Assembly (NCBI RefSeq): GCF_900172265.1
Contig: NZ_FWFK01000003.1
Span: 496,001 to 560,000 of the forward strand
DNA: 64,000 bases
Origin: Roseivivax jejudonensis
GTDB lineage: Bacteria; Pseudomonadota; Alphaproteobacteria; Rhodobacterales; Rhodobacteraceae
Direction of reading: 5' to 3'
Shown: positions 17,862 to 27,467 of the stretch, piece after piece
How positions within the stretch are numbered: position 1 is the first letter of the stretch
Layout of the letters: every line of letters starts with the position of its first letter
Program-made: the position numbers and the translations under genes
The notes under the pieces: generated by a model
Told to the model about the DNA's origin: nothing
Seen by the model: only the letters and a program-made list of their open reading frames with translations
The model's database searches: none

Positions 17862-18647
17862 TCAGCGGCTCCAGCTTGGCGCGCGCTTGTCGAAAAAGGC
17901 CGACAGACCCTCTTCGGCCTCCTCGGTCTCCCAGCGCGCCGCCAGCGCGTCGATGGCGTGCTCGACCGCCGTGGGCTCCACCCGCCCGGCCAGATCGCCC
18001 AGAAGCGCCTTTGCGGCGGCGACCGCCCCCGGCGCACAGGCGAGGTAGGGTGCGATCTCGGCCTCCACGGCGGCATCCAGGTCGTCCGGCGCCACGACCC
18101 GGCTCAGCAGGCCGAGACGCACGGCCTCCTCGGCGTCGAAAATCCGCGCAGACATGAAGACCTGACGCGCCCGCGCCGCGCCCATCCGGGCGATCACGTA
18201 AGGGCCGATATTGGCGGGGATGAGCCCCAGCCGGGTTTCGGTCAGGCCCATCTTGAGCCCTTCCGCCCCGATCGCGACGTCGCAGACCGACGCGAGGCCC
18301 ACGCCGCCGCCGAACGCGTTGCCCTGCAACCGGCCGATCAGCGGCTGCGGCAGCGCGGCCAGCGCGCCGAGAACCTCGGCGATGCGGGCGCTTTCGCGGC
18401 GCCGCGTCTCGCGATCCATCTCGCGCTGAGCCTGCATCCAGCGCAGGTCGCCGCCGGCGCAGAAGCTCCGGCCCTCGGCCGCGAGCACTACGACACGGAC
18501 GGCCGGATCGGCAGCAAGCCGCCCGACCGCATCGGTCAGCTCTGTCATCATCTCGGGCGACAGCGCGTTGTGCTTGTCGGCGCGTGCCAGGGTCAGCGTC
18601 GCCACGCCGCGCGCGTCGATCTCGGTGCGGGTCAGGTCCTCGGTCAT
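17862..18647 (-). CDS. liuC: methylglutaconyl-CoA hydratase-like enoyl-CoA hydratase
   Basis: 261-aa crotonase-fold enzyme. Seen: the oxyanion-hole motifs GRSFCAGGDLRWMQ (about residue 60) and GNAFGGGVGLASVCDVAIG (about 105-125), and GLIPANIGPYVIARMG with the active-site loop. In leucine breakdown it hydrates 3-methylglutaconyl-CoA to HMG-CoA. Substrate is assigned from context, as it lies between HMG-CoA lyase and the end of the operon. The start overlaps the lyase stop (ATGA). A general enoyl-CoA hydratase cannot be excluded by sequence alone. Confidence 0.85.
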   Translation of the reverse strand: MTEDLTRTEIDARGVATLTLARADKHNALSPEMMTELTDAVGRLAADPAVRVVVLAAEGRSFCAGGDLRWMQAQREMDRETRRRESARIAEVLGALAALPQPLIGRLQGNAFGGGVGLASVCDVAIGAEGLKMGLTETRLGLIPANIGPYVIARMGAARARQVFMSARIFDAEEAVRLGLLSRVVAPDDLDAAVEAEIAPYLACAPGAVAAAKALLGDLAGRVEPTAVEHAIDALAARWETEEAEEGLSAFFDKRAPSWSR

Positions 18648-19519
18648 CTCGCCTCTCCGGTCTCGCGTGGCGCGACCAGCGCCCGCGCAATGTCCGCTGC
18701 CCGGTCGAGCACCGCCGTGTCCAGCCCGGTCTCGAAGCCGCGCGCGGCGAGGTGCGCCGCGACCCGCCCCGTCGCGACGTTGCCTTTCGCCCCGGGTGCA
18801 TAGGGGCACCCGCCGAGCCCACCTATGGCAGCGTCGAAAACGCGCACACCATGGTCGAGCGCAACGTCCACGTTGTCGAGCGCGCGGCCCGACGTATCGT
18901 GAAAATGGCCGGCAAGGCGGTCCACCGGCAAGTCCTGCAGGACCACGGCCAGCATCGCGTCCACCGCCTCCGGCCTGCCCTGCCCGATCGTGTCGCCGAG
19001 GCTCACCTCGTAGACGCCCAGATCGCGCAGCGCCGCGACGACCCGCGCCGTGTCGGCGGGGGCAACCGGCCCGTCATAGGGGCACTCCACGACGCAGGAG
19101 ACATACCCACGGACCGGCAGCCCGGCGTCGCGCGCGGCCTCGGCCACAGGCGCGAACCGCTCGAGGCTTTCGGCGATCGTCGCGTTCAGATTGGCCTTGG
19201 AGAAGCCCTCCGACGCCGAGGCGAAGATCGCCACCTCGTCGGCTCGCGCCGCGACAGCGGCCTCGAAGCCCTTTATGTTCGGGGTCAATGCGGCGTAGGA
19301 CACGCCCGGCACCCGGTCGATCCGCGCCAACACCTCGCCCGAAGCCGCCATCTGCGGCACCCATTTCGGGCTGACGAACGACGCCACCTCGATCCGTCGA
19401 AAGCCGGCGCCGCTCAGCATGTCGATCAGCGCGACCTTGTCGGCCACCGGGATCTCGCGCGCCTCGTTCTGCAGCCCGTCGCGCGGCCCAACCTCGAAGA
19501 TCTCGGCCCGTTCGGCCAT
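18644..19519 (-). CDS. mvaB: hydroxymethylglutaryl-CoA lyase
   Basis: 291-aa TIM-barrel lyase that splits HMG-CoA into acetoacetate and acetyl-CoA, the last step of leucine catabolism. Seen: VGPRDGLQNEAREIP at the start of the barrel, SPKWVPQMA, metal-binding HFHDTSGRALDNV, and the signature GLGGCPYAPGAKGNVAT with the active-site Cys. Start MAERAEIFEVG; a longer frame upstream overlaps the carboxylase gene. The ATGA overlap with the hydratase supports one transcript. Confidence 0.95.
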   Translation of the reverse strand: MAERAEIFEVGPRDGLQNEAREIPVADKVALIDMLSGAGFRRIEVASFVSPKWVPQMAASGEVLARIDRVPGVSYAALTPNIKGFEAAVAARADEVAIFASASEGFSKANLNATIAESLERFAPVAEAARDAGLPVRGYVSCVVECPYDGPVAPADTARVVAALRDLGVYEVSLGDTIGQGRPEAVDAMLAVVLQDLPVDRLAGHFHDTSGRALDNVDVALDHGVRVFDAAIGGLGGCPYAPGAKGNVATGRVAAHLAARGFETGLDTAVLDRAADIARALVAPRETGEAR

Positions 19520-19565
19520 TGCGCCCTCCCTCGGCGTTTCGTCTCGCGTCGATGCGCCGTGCCCG

Positions 19566-21509
19566 TCAGGACGCGTCGTCATCGGCCTCCAGCCGCACGA
19601 GCCCCGCGCCCGCTTCGACCTGGTCGCCCTCGGCGACCAGCACCTCGGCCACAACTCCGTCGCGCCACGCGGTCAGCGCATGTTCCATCTTCATCGCCTC
19701 GAGCAGCGCCAGCCGTGCCCCGGCCTCGACCGCGTCGCCGTCGGAGACGAAGACGCGGGTGACCCGACCGGGCATCGGCGCCTCGATCACGTTCTCGCCC
19801 GTGGCCGCGGCTGCCTGCGCCAGCGGATCGACGACGTCGAACGCGATCCCGTGCGCGGCAAAGACGGTGATACGTCCGCCAGCGCGCGCGGTCCCGGCGG
19901 CCGGCACCCCGTCAAAGCGCCACGCGCCGGCACGCCGCTCCGCCGTGACGGCCCCGCCGGCCGTGTCGATCTCCACCCGGTCCGGACTGCAGACGCGAAG
20001 CACGCAATCGAACACGTCCTCGCCGCGTGTCAGGTGGACCGAGCGCGCAAGCGGCGCCCAGAGCGTGAAGCCCGCGAACGGATCCTCCGTCTCCGACAGC
20101 CCGCCGGCGGCCAGCGCGGCCTCGGCGACGACGCGGGCCGGCACGGCCGGCGCGGCCGTCAGTGCCGCCAGATCCCGATCGATCAGCCCGGTATCGACCT
20201 CGCCCCGGGCAAAGCCCGCGTGCGCGGCAAGCGCGCCCAGAAACGCGAGGTTGGTCACGGTTCCGGCGACCTGCGTGTCGCCCAGCGCGCGGCGCAGTTT
20301 GGCCAGCGCCACCGCCCGCGTCGGCCCGTGCACGATCAGCTTTGCGATCATCGGGTCGTAGTGCGGGCTGATCGCGTCGCCGGCGCGCACGCCGGTATCC
20401 GCCCGCGCTCTCTCGGGGAAGGCGAGCGCCGACAGCCGCCCCGTCGCCGGAAGAAATCCCGCCGGCACGTCCTCGGCATAGAGCCGGGCCTCGAAGGCAT
20501 GGCCAGCCAGCGAAAGATCGGATTGCGCCGCCGGCAGGGGCTCGCCCGCGGCGACCCGGAGCTGCCAGGCCACGAGGTCGATCCCGGTCACCATTTCGGT
20601 GACCGGATGCTCCACCTGCAGGCGCGTGTTCATCTCCATGAAGTAGAACCGGTCCGGCCTCAGCCCGTCGCTCGCATCGACGATGAACTCGACCGTGCCG
20701 GCCCCGCGATATCCGATCGCTTCGGCCGCGCGCACGGCCGCGGCGCCCATCGCCTCGCGCATCTCTTCGGTCATGCCGGGTGCGGGCGCCTCCTCGATCA
20801 CCTTCTGGTGCCGGCGCTGGAGCGAGCAGTCCCGCTCGAACAGGTGGACCGCGCGCGTGCCGTCACCAAAGACCTGGACCTCGATGTGCCGGGGCGTCGC
20901 CACGAATTTCTCGATCAGCACCGCGTCGTTGCCGAAGGCGCCGCGCGCCTCGGCCTGCGCGCCGGCGAGCGCGTCGGCAAAGCCCTCTGGCCGCTCGACG
21001 CGCCGCATGCCCTTTCCGCCACCGCCCGCGACCGCCTTGACGAGAACCGGGTAGCCGATCTCGCCCGCCTCTCCGGCGAGCCGCGCGGGATCCTGATCCT
21101 CGCCCATGTAGCCGGGCACGACGGGAACGCCGGCCTCCTCCATGAGGCGCTTGGCGGCGTCCTTGAGCCCCATCTTGCGGATCGCCTCGGCCGAAGGCCC
21201 GATAAAGACGAGACCCGCCGCCTCGACCGCCGCGACGAAATCAGCGTTCTCCGACAGGAAACCGTAGCCCGGATGGATTGCCTCCGCGCCAGTCGCGCGC
21301 GCGGCCTCGATGATCCGCTCGCCGCGCAGATAGCTGTCGGCCGGGGCGGCGCCGCCGATCGCCACGGCCTCGTCAGCCAGCGCCACGTGAAGGGCATCGG
21401 CATCGGCATCCGAATGCACTGCCACCGTCGCCACGCCCATCTCGCGCGCCGTGCGGATCACCCGCACCGCGATCTCGCCGCGATTTGCGATCAGGATCTT
21501 GCCGAACAT
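19566..21509 (-). CDS. mccA: 3-methylcrotonyl-CoA carboxylase, biotin-carrying alpha subunit
   Basis: 647 aa: N-terminal biotin carboxylase (begins [23 protein letters not shown]-grasp glycine loop [29 protein letters not shown] near 290), a middle BT-type domain, and a C-terminal biotinyl domain with EAMKMEH, whose Lys607 would carry biotin. It pairs with the beta subunit encoded upstream to carboxylate 3-methylcrotonyl-CoA. It is followed 46 nt later by HMG-CoA lyase. Propionyl- or geranyl-CoA carboxylase is less likely given the neighbours. Confidence 0.93.
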   Translation of the reverse strand: MFGKILIANRGEIAVRVIRTAREMGVATVAVHSDADADALHVALADEAVAIGGAAPADSYLRGERIIEAARATGAEAIHPGYGFLSENADFVAAVEAAGLVFIGPSAEAIRKMGLKDAAKRLMEEAGVPVVPGYMGEDQDPARLAGEAGEIGYPVLVKAVAGGGGKGMRRVERPEGFADALAGAQAEARGAFGNDAVLIEKFVATPRHIEVQVFGDGTRAVHLFERDCSLQRRHQKVIEEAPAPGMTEEMREAMGAAAVRAAEAIGYRGAGTVEFIVDASDGLRPDRFYFMEMNTRLQVEHPVTEMVTGIDLVAWQLRVAAGEPLPAAQSDLSLAGHAFEARLYAEDVPAGFLPATGRLSALAFPERARADTGVRAGDAISPHYDPMIAKLIVHGPTRAVALAKLRRALGDTQVAGTVTNLAFLGALAAHAGFARGEVDTGLIDRDLAALTAAPAVPARVVAEAALAAGGLSETEDPFAGFTLWAPLARSVHLTRGEDVFDCVLRVCSPDRVEIDTAGGAVTAERRAGAWRFDGVPAAGTARAGGRITVFAAHGIAFDVVDPLAQAAAATGENVIEAPMPGRVTRVFVSDGDAVEAGARLALLEAMKMEHALTAWRDGVVAEVLVAEGDQVEAGAGLVRLEADDDAS

Positions 21510-21546
21510 GCCGCGCCCCGCTCCGTCGTCATTCCGTTCCGAATGC

Positions 21547-21990
21547 TCACGCCGCCGTCTCCGCATCCGTCGCCACGTCCGCGACACATCGGAACCGTTC
21601 GCACACGAGCATCATGTCAGGCGACCATCCGCCGTTTCGTTCGAAATATCGCCGGTGCCCCTCGCGCCAGCCCGCGAGATCCTCGGTCTCGCCTTCGGCC
21701 AAGGCGAAGTCGGCGTCCACCTCGTCGAAGCGGCGCAGCGTCACCTCCACCGTCTCGATCACCAGCGCCGGCCGGCCGTCCCAGTCGAGGGCGATGTCAC
21801 GCCGCCCGACCTCGGGCATCGGTTCGCCGCCCGCGCCGAAGTCGCGCAGCGCCCCGCAGGTCGCAGTTTTCTTCCCGCTTCGCACGAGTGCCAGCAGCGC
21901 GTCGCACAGCGCGCGGCTGTCGCCGAACACAAAGGTCTGCGCCCCCGGATAGCGGAGCCTGAGCGTCGCGAGCGTGTCGTCCCCGGTCAT
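21547..21990 (-). CDS. ASCH-domain protein between mcc subunits
   Basis: 147 aa with the ASCH beta-barrel pattern: FGDSRALCDALLALVRSGKK, then TATCGALRDF with the conserved KKTAT-like loop, WDGRPALVIETVEVTLRRFD and the ending FERNGGWSPDMMLVCERF. ASCH domains resemble RNA- or modified-nucleotide-binding PUA folds, and one bacterial member is an amidohydrolase on N4-acetylcytidine. A metabolic reason for its place between the two carboxylase genes is not evident. It may have a regulatory role or be a passenger in the transcript. Confidence 0.8.
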   Translation of the reverse strand: MTGDDTLATLRLRYPGAQTFVFGDSRALCDALLALVRSGKKTATCGALRDFGAGGEPMPEVGRRDIALDWDGRPALVIETVEVTLRRFDEVDADFALAEGETEDLAGWREGHRRYFERNGGWSPDMMLVCERFRCVADVATDAETAA

Positions 21991-22036
21991 GCCGCCGCTC
22001 CCGCTTGGACGCGGCGATCGCCCCTCCGACGCAGTC

Positions 22037-23641
22037 TCACATCCGGAACACGCCATAGCGTGTCTCCTCGATCGGGGCATTCAGCGCCGCGCGCAACGAC
22101 AGCGCAAGCACCTCGCGCGACTTGCGCGGATCCACCACGCCGTCGTCCCACAGTCGCGCGGAGGCATAAAGCGGGTGCGACTGGCGCTCGAACATCTCGA
22201 CCGTCGGACGCTTGAACTCGGCCTCCTCGGCCTCGGTCCAGGTCTCGCCCGCCTTCTCCATCGCGTTGCGCTTGACCGTGGCGAGGACGCCCGCCGCCTG
22301 CGCGCCGCCCATGACCGAAATCCGGCTGTTCGGCCAGGTCCACAGGAACCGCGGCTGATAGGCGCGGCCGGCCATGCCGTAATTGCCCGCCCCGAACGAG
22401 CCACCGACCAGCATGGTGATCTTCGGCACCGATGTGGTGGCGACCGCCGTCACCATCTTCGCGCCGTGCCGGGCGATGCCTTCGTTCTCGTAGCGCCGCC
22501 CGACCATGAAGCCGGTGATGTTCTGCAGGAAAACGAGTGGAATCCGCCGCTGGGAGCAGAGTTCGACGAAATGCGCGCCCTTCTGCGCGGCCTCCGAGAA
22601 CAGCACGCCGTTGTTGGCGATAATGCCGACCGGACAGCCGTGCACATGCGCGAAGCCGGTCACGAGCGTGTCGCCGAAGCGTGGTTTGAAGGCGTCGAAG
22701 CGCGACCCGTCGACCAGGCGGGCGATGACCTCGTGAATGTCGTAGGGCGTGCGCAGATCGGCCGGCACCACCCCGAGGATCTCCTCGGGATCGTAGGCCG
22801 GCGGCTCCGGCGCCTGCCAGTCCACCGTGTCGGGGCGCGTGCGGTTCAGGCTCTCGACCGCGCGGCGCGCAAGCGCCAGCGCATGCGTGTCGTCCTCGGC
22901 AAGGTAGTCCGCCACGCCCGACAGCCGGGTGTGGACGTCGCCGCCGCCCAAGTCCTCGGCCGAAACGATCTCGCCCGTGGCCGCCTGAACCAGCGGCGGA
23001 CCGGCCAGGAAGATCGTGCCCTGCTCCTTCACGATGATCGTGACGTCCGACATCGCCGGCACGTAGGCGCCACCCGCCGTGCAGGAGCCCATGACCACCG
23101 CGATCTGGGGGATGTTCTTGGCGCTCATCCGCGCCTGGTTGTAGAAGATCCGTCCGAAATGGTCGCGGTCGGGAAAGACCTCGTCCTGGTTCGGCAGGTT
23201 CGCGCCGCCGCTGTCCACGAGATAGATGCAGGGCAGCCGGTTCTCCTCGGCGATCTCCTGCGCCCGAAGGTGCTTCTTCACGGTCATCGGGTAGTAGGTG
23301 CCACCCTTCACGGTGGCGTCGTTGCAGACGACCATCACCTCCTGCCCGTGCACCCGGCCGATCCCGGCGATGGCGCCGGCTCCGGGCGCGGCGCCGTCAT
23401 ACATGCCGTGCGCAGCCAGCGCCCCGACCTCCAGGAAGGGCGAGCCCGGATCGAGAAGGTTCGCCACCCGCTCTCGCGGAAGCATCTTGCCCCGTTCGAG
23501 GTGCCGGGTACGCGCGCGTTCGCCGCCGCCGGCCTGCGCCGCAGCGGCGGCCTCCTCGACGACGCGCAGCGCCTCGAGATGCGCCTCGCGATTGGCGCGG
23601 AACGCCTCGGAGGACGGAAGCGCCTGGGATTGCAGTTTCAC
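22037..23641 (-). CDS. mccB: 3-methylcrotonyl-CoA carboxylase beta subunit
   Basis: 534-aa carboxyltransferase subunit. Seen: the acyl-CoA-binding and oxyanion segments [15 protein letters not shown] (about residue 150), [46 protein letters not shown] and [18 protein letters not shown]. These match MCC-beta rather than PCC-beta. The GTG start ([15 protein letters not shown]) overlaps the upstream synthetase stop by GTGA. Length is the family norm (about 535). Confidence 0.95.
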   Translation of the reverse strand: MKLQSQALPSSEAFRANREAHLEALRVVEEAAAAAQAGGGERARTRHLERGKMLPRERVANLLDPGSPFLEVGALAAHGMYDGAAPGAGAIAGIGRVHGQEVMVVCNDATVKGGTYYPMTVKKHLRAQEIAEENRLPCIYLVDSGGANLPNQDEVFPDRDHFGRIFYNQARMSAKNIPQIAVVMGSCTAGGAYVPAMSDVTIIVKEQGTIFLAGPPLVQAATGEIVSAEDLGGGDVHTRLSGVADYLAEDDTHALALARRAVESLNRTRPDTVDWQAPEPPAYDPEEILGVVPADLRTPYDIHEVIARLVDGSRFDAFKPRFGDTLVTGFAHVHGCPVGIIANNGVLFSEAAQKGAHFVELCSQRRIPLVFLQNITGFMVGRRYENEGIARHGAKMVTAVATTSVPKITMLVGGSFGAGNYGMAGRAYQPRFLWTWPNSRISVMGGAQAAGVLATVKRNAMEKAGETWTEAEEAEFKRPTVEMFERQSHPLYASARLWDDGVVDPRKSREVLALSLRAALNAPIEETRYGVFRM

Positions 23642-25212
23642 GTCTCGTCCTCCTTCTCGGCCGCGGCACGCGCCTTCAGATCCTTGCGGATCACCTTGCC
23701 GGTCACCGTCATCGGAAGCTCGGGCAGGAACGCGACCTCGCGCGGATAGCTGTAGCTCGCGAGGCGCGCCTTGACCCACTCGGCCAGCTCTGCCGCCAGC
23801 GCGTCCGTGCCCTCGACGCCTTCGCGCAACACCACGTAGGCCTTCACGATTTCGGTCCGCATCTGATCCGGCTTGCCGACGACGCCGACATTCGCGACCG
23901 CATCGTGGGTCATCAGGCAATCCTCGATCTCAGAGGGGCCGATCCGGTAGCCCGACGAGGTGATCACGTCGTCCTCGCGGCCGACGAAACGCAGAAAGCC
24001 GTCCTCCAGCACACCGCGGTCGCCGGTCAGCATCCAGCGGCCCCGGAACTTCGCACGCGTCTCGGCGGGCTTGCGCCAGTATTCCAGCATCATCGACGCC
24101 GAGCCGCGCTTGACCGCGACATCGCCCTCACCGTCGCAGGGCGTCCCGTCGGGCCCGACGACGGCGACGTGATGCCCCGGAACCGCCCGGCCGATATAGC
24201 CCGGCCGCGGACTGAAGAGGTCGCCGCAGGAGGACGCGACCATGTTGCACTCGGTCTGGCCGTAGAACTCGTTGATCGAGACGCCGAGCGCATCGCGCCC
24301 CCAAGCCAGCATCTCCGCGCCGAGCGGCTCGCCGCCGCTGGCGACCGAGCGCAGCCCCTCGATGCGCGTGTCCGACGCCTGCAGCATGCGCAGAACCGTG
24401 GGCGGAAAGAACACGTTGCGCACCGCGCCCTCGCGGCAGATCCGCACGCAATCCTCCGGCGTGAACTTCGGCAGCCGGCAGGCGACCACCGGCACCCCGA
24501 GCGCGAGGCCGGGCATCGCCACGTCGAACAACCCGCCGATCCACGCCCAGTCCGCCGGCGTCCAGAGAACATCGCCCCGCCGCCCGAGGAAATCGTGGCT
24601 CATCTCGACCCCGGGCAAGTGCCCGGTCAGCACCCGGTGACCGTGCAGCGCGCCCTTCGGCGCGCCGGTGGTGCCGCTGGTATAGATCAGAACCGCCGCG
24701 TCGTCCGGGCCGGTCTCGATTCCGGCACTCGACGGCAGCCCCTTGCCCAGATCCGCCTCGGTCAGCACCGCGAGGCCGAGCCCGTCGAGCGCCGCGCGCC
24801 CTTCGGCATCGGACACCACGACGCCCAGACCGGAATCCCGGATCCGGCTTTCGAGCGCGCCGCGACGGAACAGCTTGAACAGCGGCACCGAGATCGCGCC
24901 GAGCCGCCAGGCGGCGATGTGGGCCGCAAGCGTCAGCGGCGATTGCGACAGCAGGACGCCGACGCGATCGCCGCGCATCACGCCCTTTTCGATCAGCGCG
25001 CCCTCGACCCGACGCGACAGCTTCCACAGCTCGCCGTAGGTCCAGCCGCGGCGCCCGTCGGTCAGGTCGATGACGGCGATCCGGTCCGGGTCGGTCGCAG
25101 CCCAGCCGTCGCAGACCTGCTCGGCCATGTTCAGAGTTTCGGGCAGGTCCCACCGGAAACGGGCGTGCATCTCCTCGTAGGGGCGCCGGCGCAGCATCCG
25201 CATTTCAGACAT
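23638..25212 (-). CDS. acyl-CoA synthetase (AMP-binding, medium-chain type)
   Basis: 524-aa adenylate-forming ligase. Seen: the P-loop [19 protein letters not shown] (about residue 170), [13 protein letters not shown], the hinge and [20 protein letters not shown] near 400, and the catalytic Lys in [17 protein letters not shown]. It activates a carboxylic acid to its CoA ester. In this operon isovalerate, methylcrotonate or another short branched acid is the likely substrate, but this is inference. The start ([15 protein letters not shown]) overlaps the preceding gene by 8 nt; the internal MRM is an alternative. Confidence 0.88.
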   Translation of the reverse strand: MSEMRMLRRRPYEEMHARFRWDLPETLNMAEQVCDGWAATDPDRIAVIDLTDGRRGWTYGELWKLSRRVEGALIEKGVMRGDRVGVLLSQSPLTLAAHIAAWRLGAISVPLFKLFRRGALESRIRDSGLGVVVSDAEGRAALDGLGLAVLTEADLGKGLPSSAGIETGPDDAAVLIYTSGTTGAPKGALHGHRVLTGHLPGVEMSHDFLGRRGDVLWTPADWAWIGGLFDVAMPGLALGVPVVACRLPKFTPEDCVRICREGAVRNVFFPPTVLRMLQASDTRIEGLRSVASGGEPLGAEMLAWGRDALGVSINEFYGQTECNMVASSCGDLFSPRPGYIGRAVPGHHVAVVGPDGTPCDGEGDVAVKRGSASMMLEYWRKPAETRAKFRGRWMLTGDRGVLEDGFLRFVGREDDVITSSGYRIGPSEIEDCLMTHDAVANVGVVGKPDQMRTEIVKAYVVLREGVEGTDALAAELAEWVKARLASYSYPREVAFLPELPMTVTGKVIRKDLKARAAAEKEDET

Positions 25213-25537
25213 CGTCGGGCCCCACGCGCCGCACCAGACCGCCATCGCGGGCCACATAGTAGGTGTAATGCCGCGCCGCATCGTGCGGATCTGGCCCGCA
25301 GATCACCACGAGCCAGGCTCCGACCTCGCGCGCTGGCACGGCCCGGCACTCGGAGGCACGCGCCTGCGCGCCGGTGCCATCGGCTGCCCGGTCGGCGAGG
25401 TAGCGCTGTGCGTAGGCCGCGATCACCTCGGTTTCCGTGACATTCGCCGCGATCCAGCCCTGCCGCCATCCGAGCACCGCGGCCAGCGCCACGAGCCCGG
25501 CGACCGGCGCGAACCACAGCGCACCACGACCCCGCAT
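25205..25537 (-). CDS. 110-aa N-terminally anchored protein in the leucine-degradation operon
   Basis: One N-terminal hydrophobic helix (WFAPVAGLVALAAVLGWRQG) followed by a short soluble domain with two cysteines (SECRAVPAREVGAWLVVICG) and the end RHYTYYVARDGGLVRRVGPD. It could be an uncleaved anchor or a signal peptide. No family recognised. It overlaps the isovaleryl-CoA dehydrogenase stop by TGATG and the synthetase start by 8 nt, so it is part of the operon. Confidence 0.7.
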   Translation of the reverse strand: MRGRGALWFAPVAGLVALAAVLGWRQGWIAANVTETEVIAAYAQRYLADRAADGTGAQARASECRAVPAREVGAWLVVICGPDPHDAARHYTYYVARDGGLVRRVGPDDV

Positions 25538-26703
25538 CAGGCGCCCATCGCCGCCATCAGCTCGCGCCCGATCAGCATGCGCCGGATCTCCGACGTGCCG
25601 GCGCCGATCTCCATCAATTTGGCATCGCGGAAGATCCGCGCGACCGGCGCGTCGTTGAGAAAGCCGGCACCGCCCATCGCCTGCACCGCCTGGTGGGCCT
25701 GCACCATCGCCTGCTCCGACGCGTAGAGACAGCACGCCGCGGCGTCCTGCCGCGTCACACGCCCCGCGTCGCAGGCCTTGGCGACCTCGTAGACGTAGGC
25801 GCGGGCCGAGTTCATCGCGGTATACATGTCCGCGATCTTGCCCTGCATGAGCTGGAACGACCCGATCGGCTTGCCGAACTGCTTGCGCTCGGACAGGTAG
25901 GGCATGACCTCGTCCATGCAGGACGCCATGATACCGAGACCGATCCCCGCGAGCACGACGCGCTCGAAATCGAGGCCGGACATGAGCACCTGCACGCCCT
26001 TGCCCTCCTCGCCGAGAACATTCTCGAACGGCACCTCCACGTCTTCGAAGATGAGTTCCGCCGTGTTCGATCCGCGCATGCCAAGCTTGTCGAAATGCGG
26101 GCTGGTGGAGAACCCGGCCATCGTCTTTTCGATCAGGAAGGCCGTGATTCCCTTCGATCCAGCATCCCGGTCGGTCTTGCCGTAGACAACCAGCGTGTCC
26201 GCGTCGGGGCCGTTCGTGATCCAGTATTTGCTGCCGCTCAGCCTGTAGTGATCGTTGCGCTTTTCCGCCGAGAGGTTCATCGACACCACGTCGGATCCGG
26301 CGCCGGCCTCGGACATGGCGAGCGCGCCCACGGCCTCGCCCGACACGAGCCCCGGTAGGTACTTCTCCCGCTGCGCGTCCGAGCCGTTCAGCTTGATCTG
26401 GTTGGCGCACAGGTTGGAATGCGCACCATAGCTCAGCGACACGCTCGCCGATGCACGCGCCACCTCCTCGACCGCCACGGTGTGCGCGAGGTAGCCCATC
26501 CCGGCGCCACCGTAGGCTTCGTCGATGGTGATGCCCAGAAGCCCGAGATCGCCCATCTCGCGCCAGAGTTCGGCGGGGAAATCATTGTCGCGGTCGATCG
26601 CCGCGGCCATCGGCTTCACGCGCTCCTGCGCCCAGCGATGCACGGTCTCGCGCAGCGCGGACACGTCCTCTCCCAGATCGAAGCTCATCACGGCGTCGAA
26701 CAT
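25537..26703 (-). CDS. ivd: isovaleryl-CoA dehydrogenase
   Basis: 388-aa FAD-dependent acyl-CoA dehydrogenase, converting isovaleryl-CoA to 3-methylcrotonyl-CoA. Seen: [65 protein letters not shown] and [15 protein letters not shown]. The base glutamate in the position specific to IVD ([13 protein letters not shown], rather than the C-terminal Glu of other ACADs) supports this specificity. Start [13 protein letters not shown], with GAGGAG 8 nt upstream. First gene of the operon. Confidence 0.95.
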   Translation of the reverse strand: MFDAVMSFDLGEDVSALRETVHRWAQERVKPMAAAIDRDNDFPAELWREMGDLGLLGITIDEAYGGAGMGYLAHTVAVEEVARASASVSLSYGAHSNLCANQIKLNGSDAQREKYLPGLVSGEAVGALAMSEAGAGSDVVSMNLSAEKRNDHYRLSGSKYWITNGPDADTLVVYGKTDRDAGSKGITAFLIEKTMAGFSTSPHFDKLGMRGSNTAELIFEDVEVPFENVLGEEGKGVQVLMSGLDFERVVLAGIGLGIMASCMDEVMPYLSERKQFGKPIGSFQLMQGKIADMYTAMNSARAYVYEVAKACDAGRVTRQDAAACCLYASEQAMVQAHQAVQAMGGAGFLNDAPVARIFRDAKLMEIGAGTSEIRRMLIGRELMAAMGA

Positions 26704-26840
26704 GCAACTCCTCCCCGGTCGGCACCTCCTGCCCTCTTCCGGGCTACAGCCTGCCGCGCGGTGCTGCAACCGGAACTGCGCGGCGCGAGACCGCGTTCAC
26801 CGGACGACACCGACAAGACATCATCCGAAAGGACGGAAAC

Positions 26841-27308
26841 ATGGCCAGCGACCTCAAGGACATCTTCTGGAAACGCCTCGACAACGTGCAGGCCGGCCTG
26901 CTGTCCGCCGACAGCGAGCGCCCCATCCCCATGGCCCCGCAGGCGGATCGTGACGACAAGGCGATCTGGTTCATCGCCGCCAAGGGCTCGGCCGCCGACC
27001 GTGCGGCCAAATCCGGCGGCGAGGCCCGCTTCGACGTCGCCGATCCCAAGGCGGGGATCTACGCGGTGATCGAGGGCAAGCTCGACGAGGGGTCGGGCGA
27101 AAAGCTCGACGAGGTCTGGAACGCCTTCGCCGGCGCGTGGTTCGAGAACGGCAAGGACGATCCGTCCGCGACACTCGTCAAGATGACGCCGCACACCGCC
27201 GAAGTCTGGGCCACCGAGAATTCGCTCGCGTTCTTCTACGAGGTGGCGAAGGCGAACCTCACGAGCGACACGGCATCGGGCGGCGACCACGGCCGGCTGA
27301 CATTCTGA
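26841..27308 (+). CDS. pyridoxamine-phosphate-oxidase-like stress protein
   Basis: 155 aa of the split-barrel flavin-binding fold, general-stress-protein-26 type: MASDLKDIFWKRLDNVQAGL, PIPMAPQADRDDKAIWFIAA, the ARFDVADPKAGIYAVIEGKL strand pair and WNAFAGAWFENGKDDPSATL. Members bind FMN or heme-like ligands, and few have known substrates. Divergent from ivd, with a 137-nt spacer, and followed by a clear terminator, so it is monocistronic. Confidence 0.85.
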   Translation: MASDLKDIFWKRLDNVQAGLLSADSERPIPMAPQADRDDKAIWFIAAKGSAADRAAKSGGEARFDVADPKAGIYAVIEGKLDEGSGEKLDEVWNAFAGAWFENGKDDPSATLVKMTPHTAEVWATENSLAFFYEVAKANLTSDTASGGDHGRLTF

Positions 27309-27358
27309 TCACGCGCGCCCCGGGCCACAGCCCGGGCGCAGTCTCGCGTTGACCTTGA

Positions 27359-27395
27359 ATCGCGGGCCCCGACCGGGGTCCGCGATTTTCGTTTT
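27359..27395 (+). terminator. intrinsic terminator after the PPOX-like gene
   Basis: Twelve-bp stem (ATCGCGGGCCCC pairing with GGGGTCCGCGAT, one G-U pair), loop GACC, followed by TTTTCGTTTT. Another GC-rich hairpin lies about 30 nt upstream. Confidence 0.85.
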
Positions 27396-27467
27396 GGCTT
27401 CGTGAAGTTGGCGCGCTCTGCCCGCGCCTGGGCCGGCACATCCGCGCGCTGCCCCTCCGAAAGGGTG

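Noticed and set aside
19419-21962. 847-codon plus-strand frame opposite mccA
   Set aside because: Antisense to a complete two-domain enzyme; no recognisable domain.
23638-25212. Acetoacetyl-CoA synthetase identity for the AMP-binding enzyme
   Set aside because: At 524 aa it is much shorter than acetoacetyl-CoA synthetases (about 650) and fits the medium-chain acyl-CoA type better.
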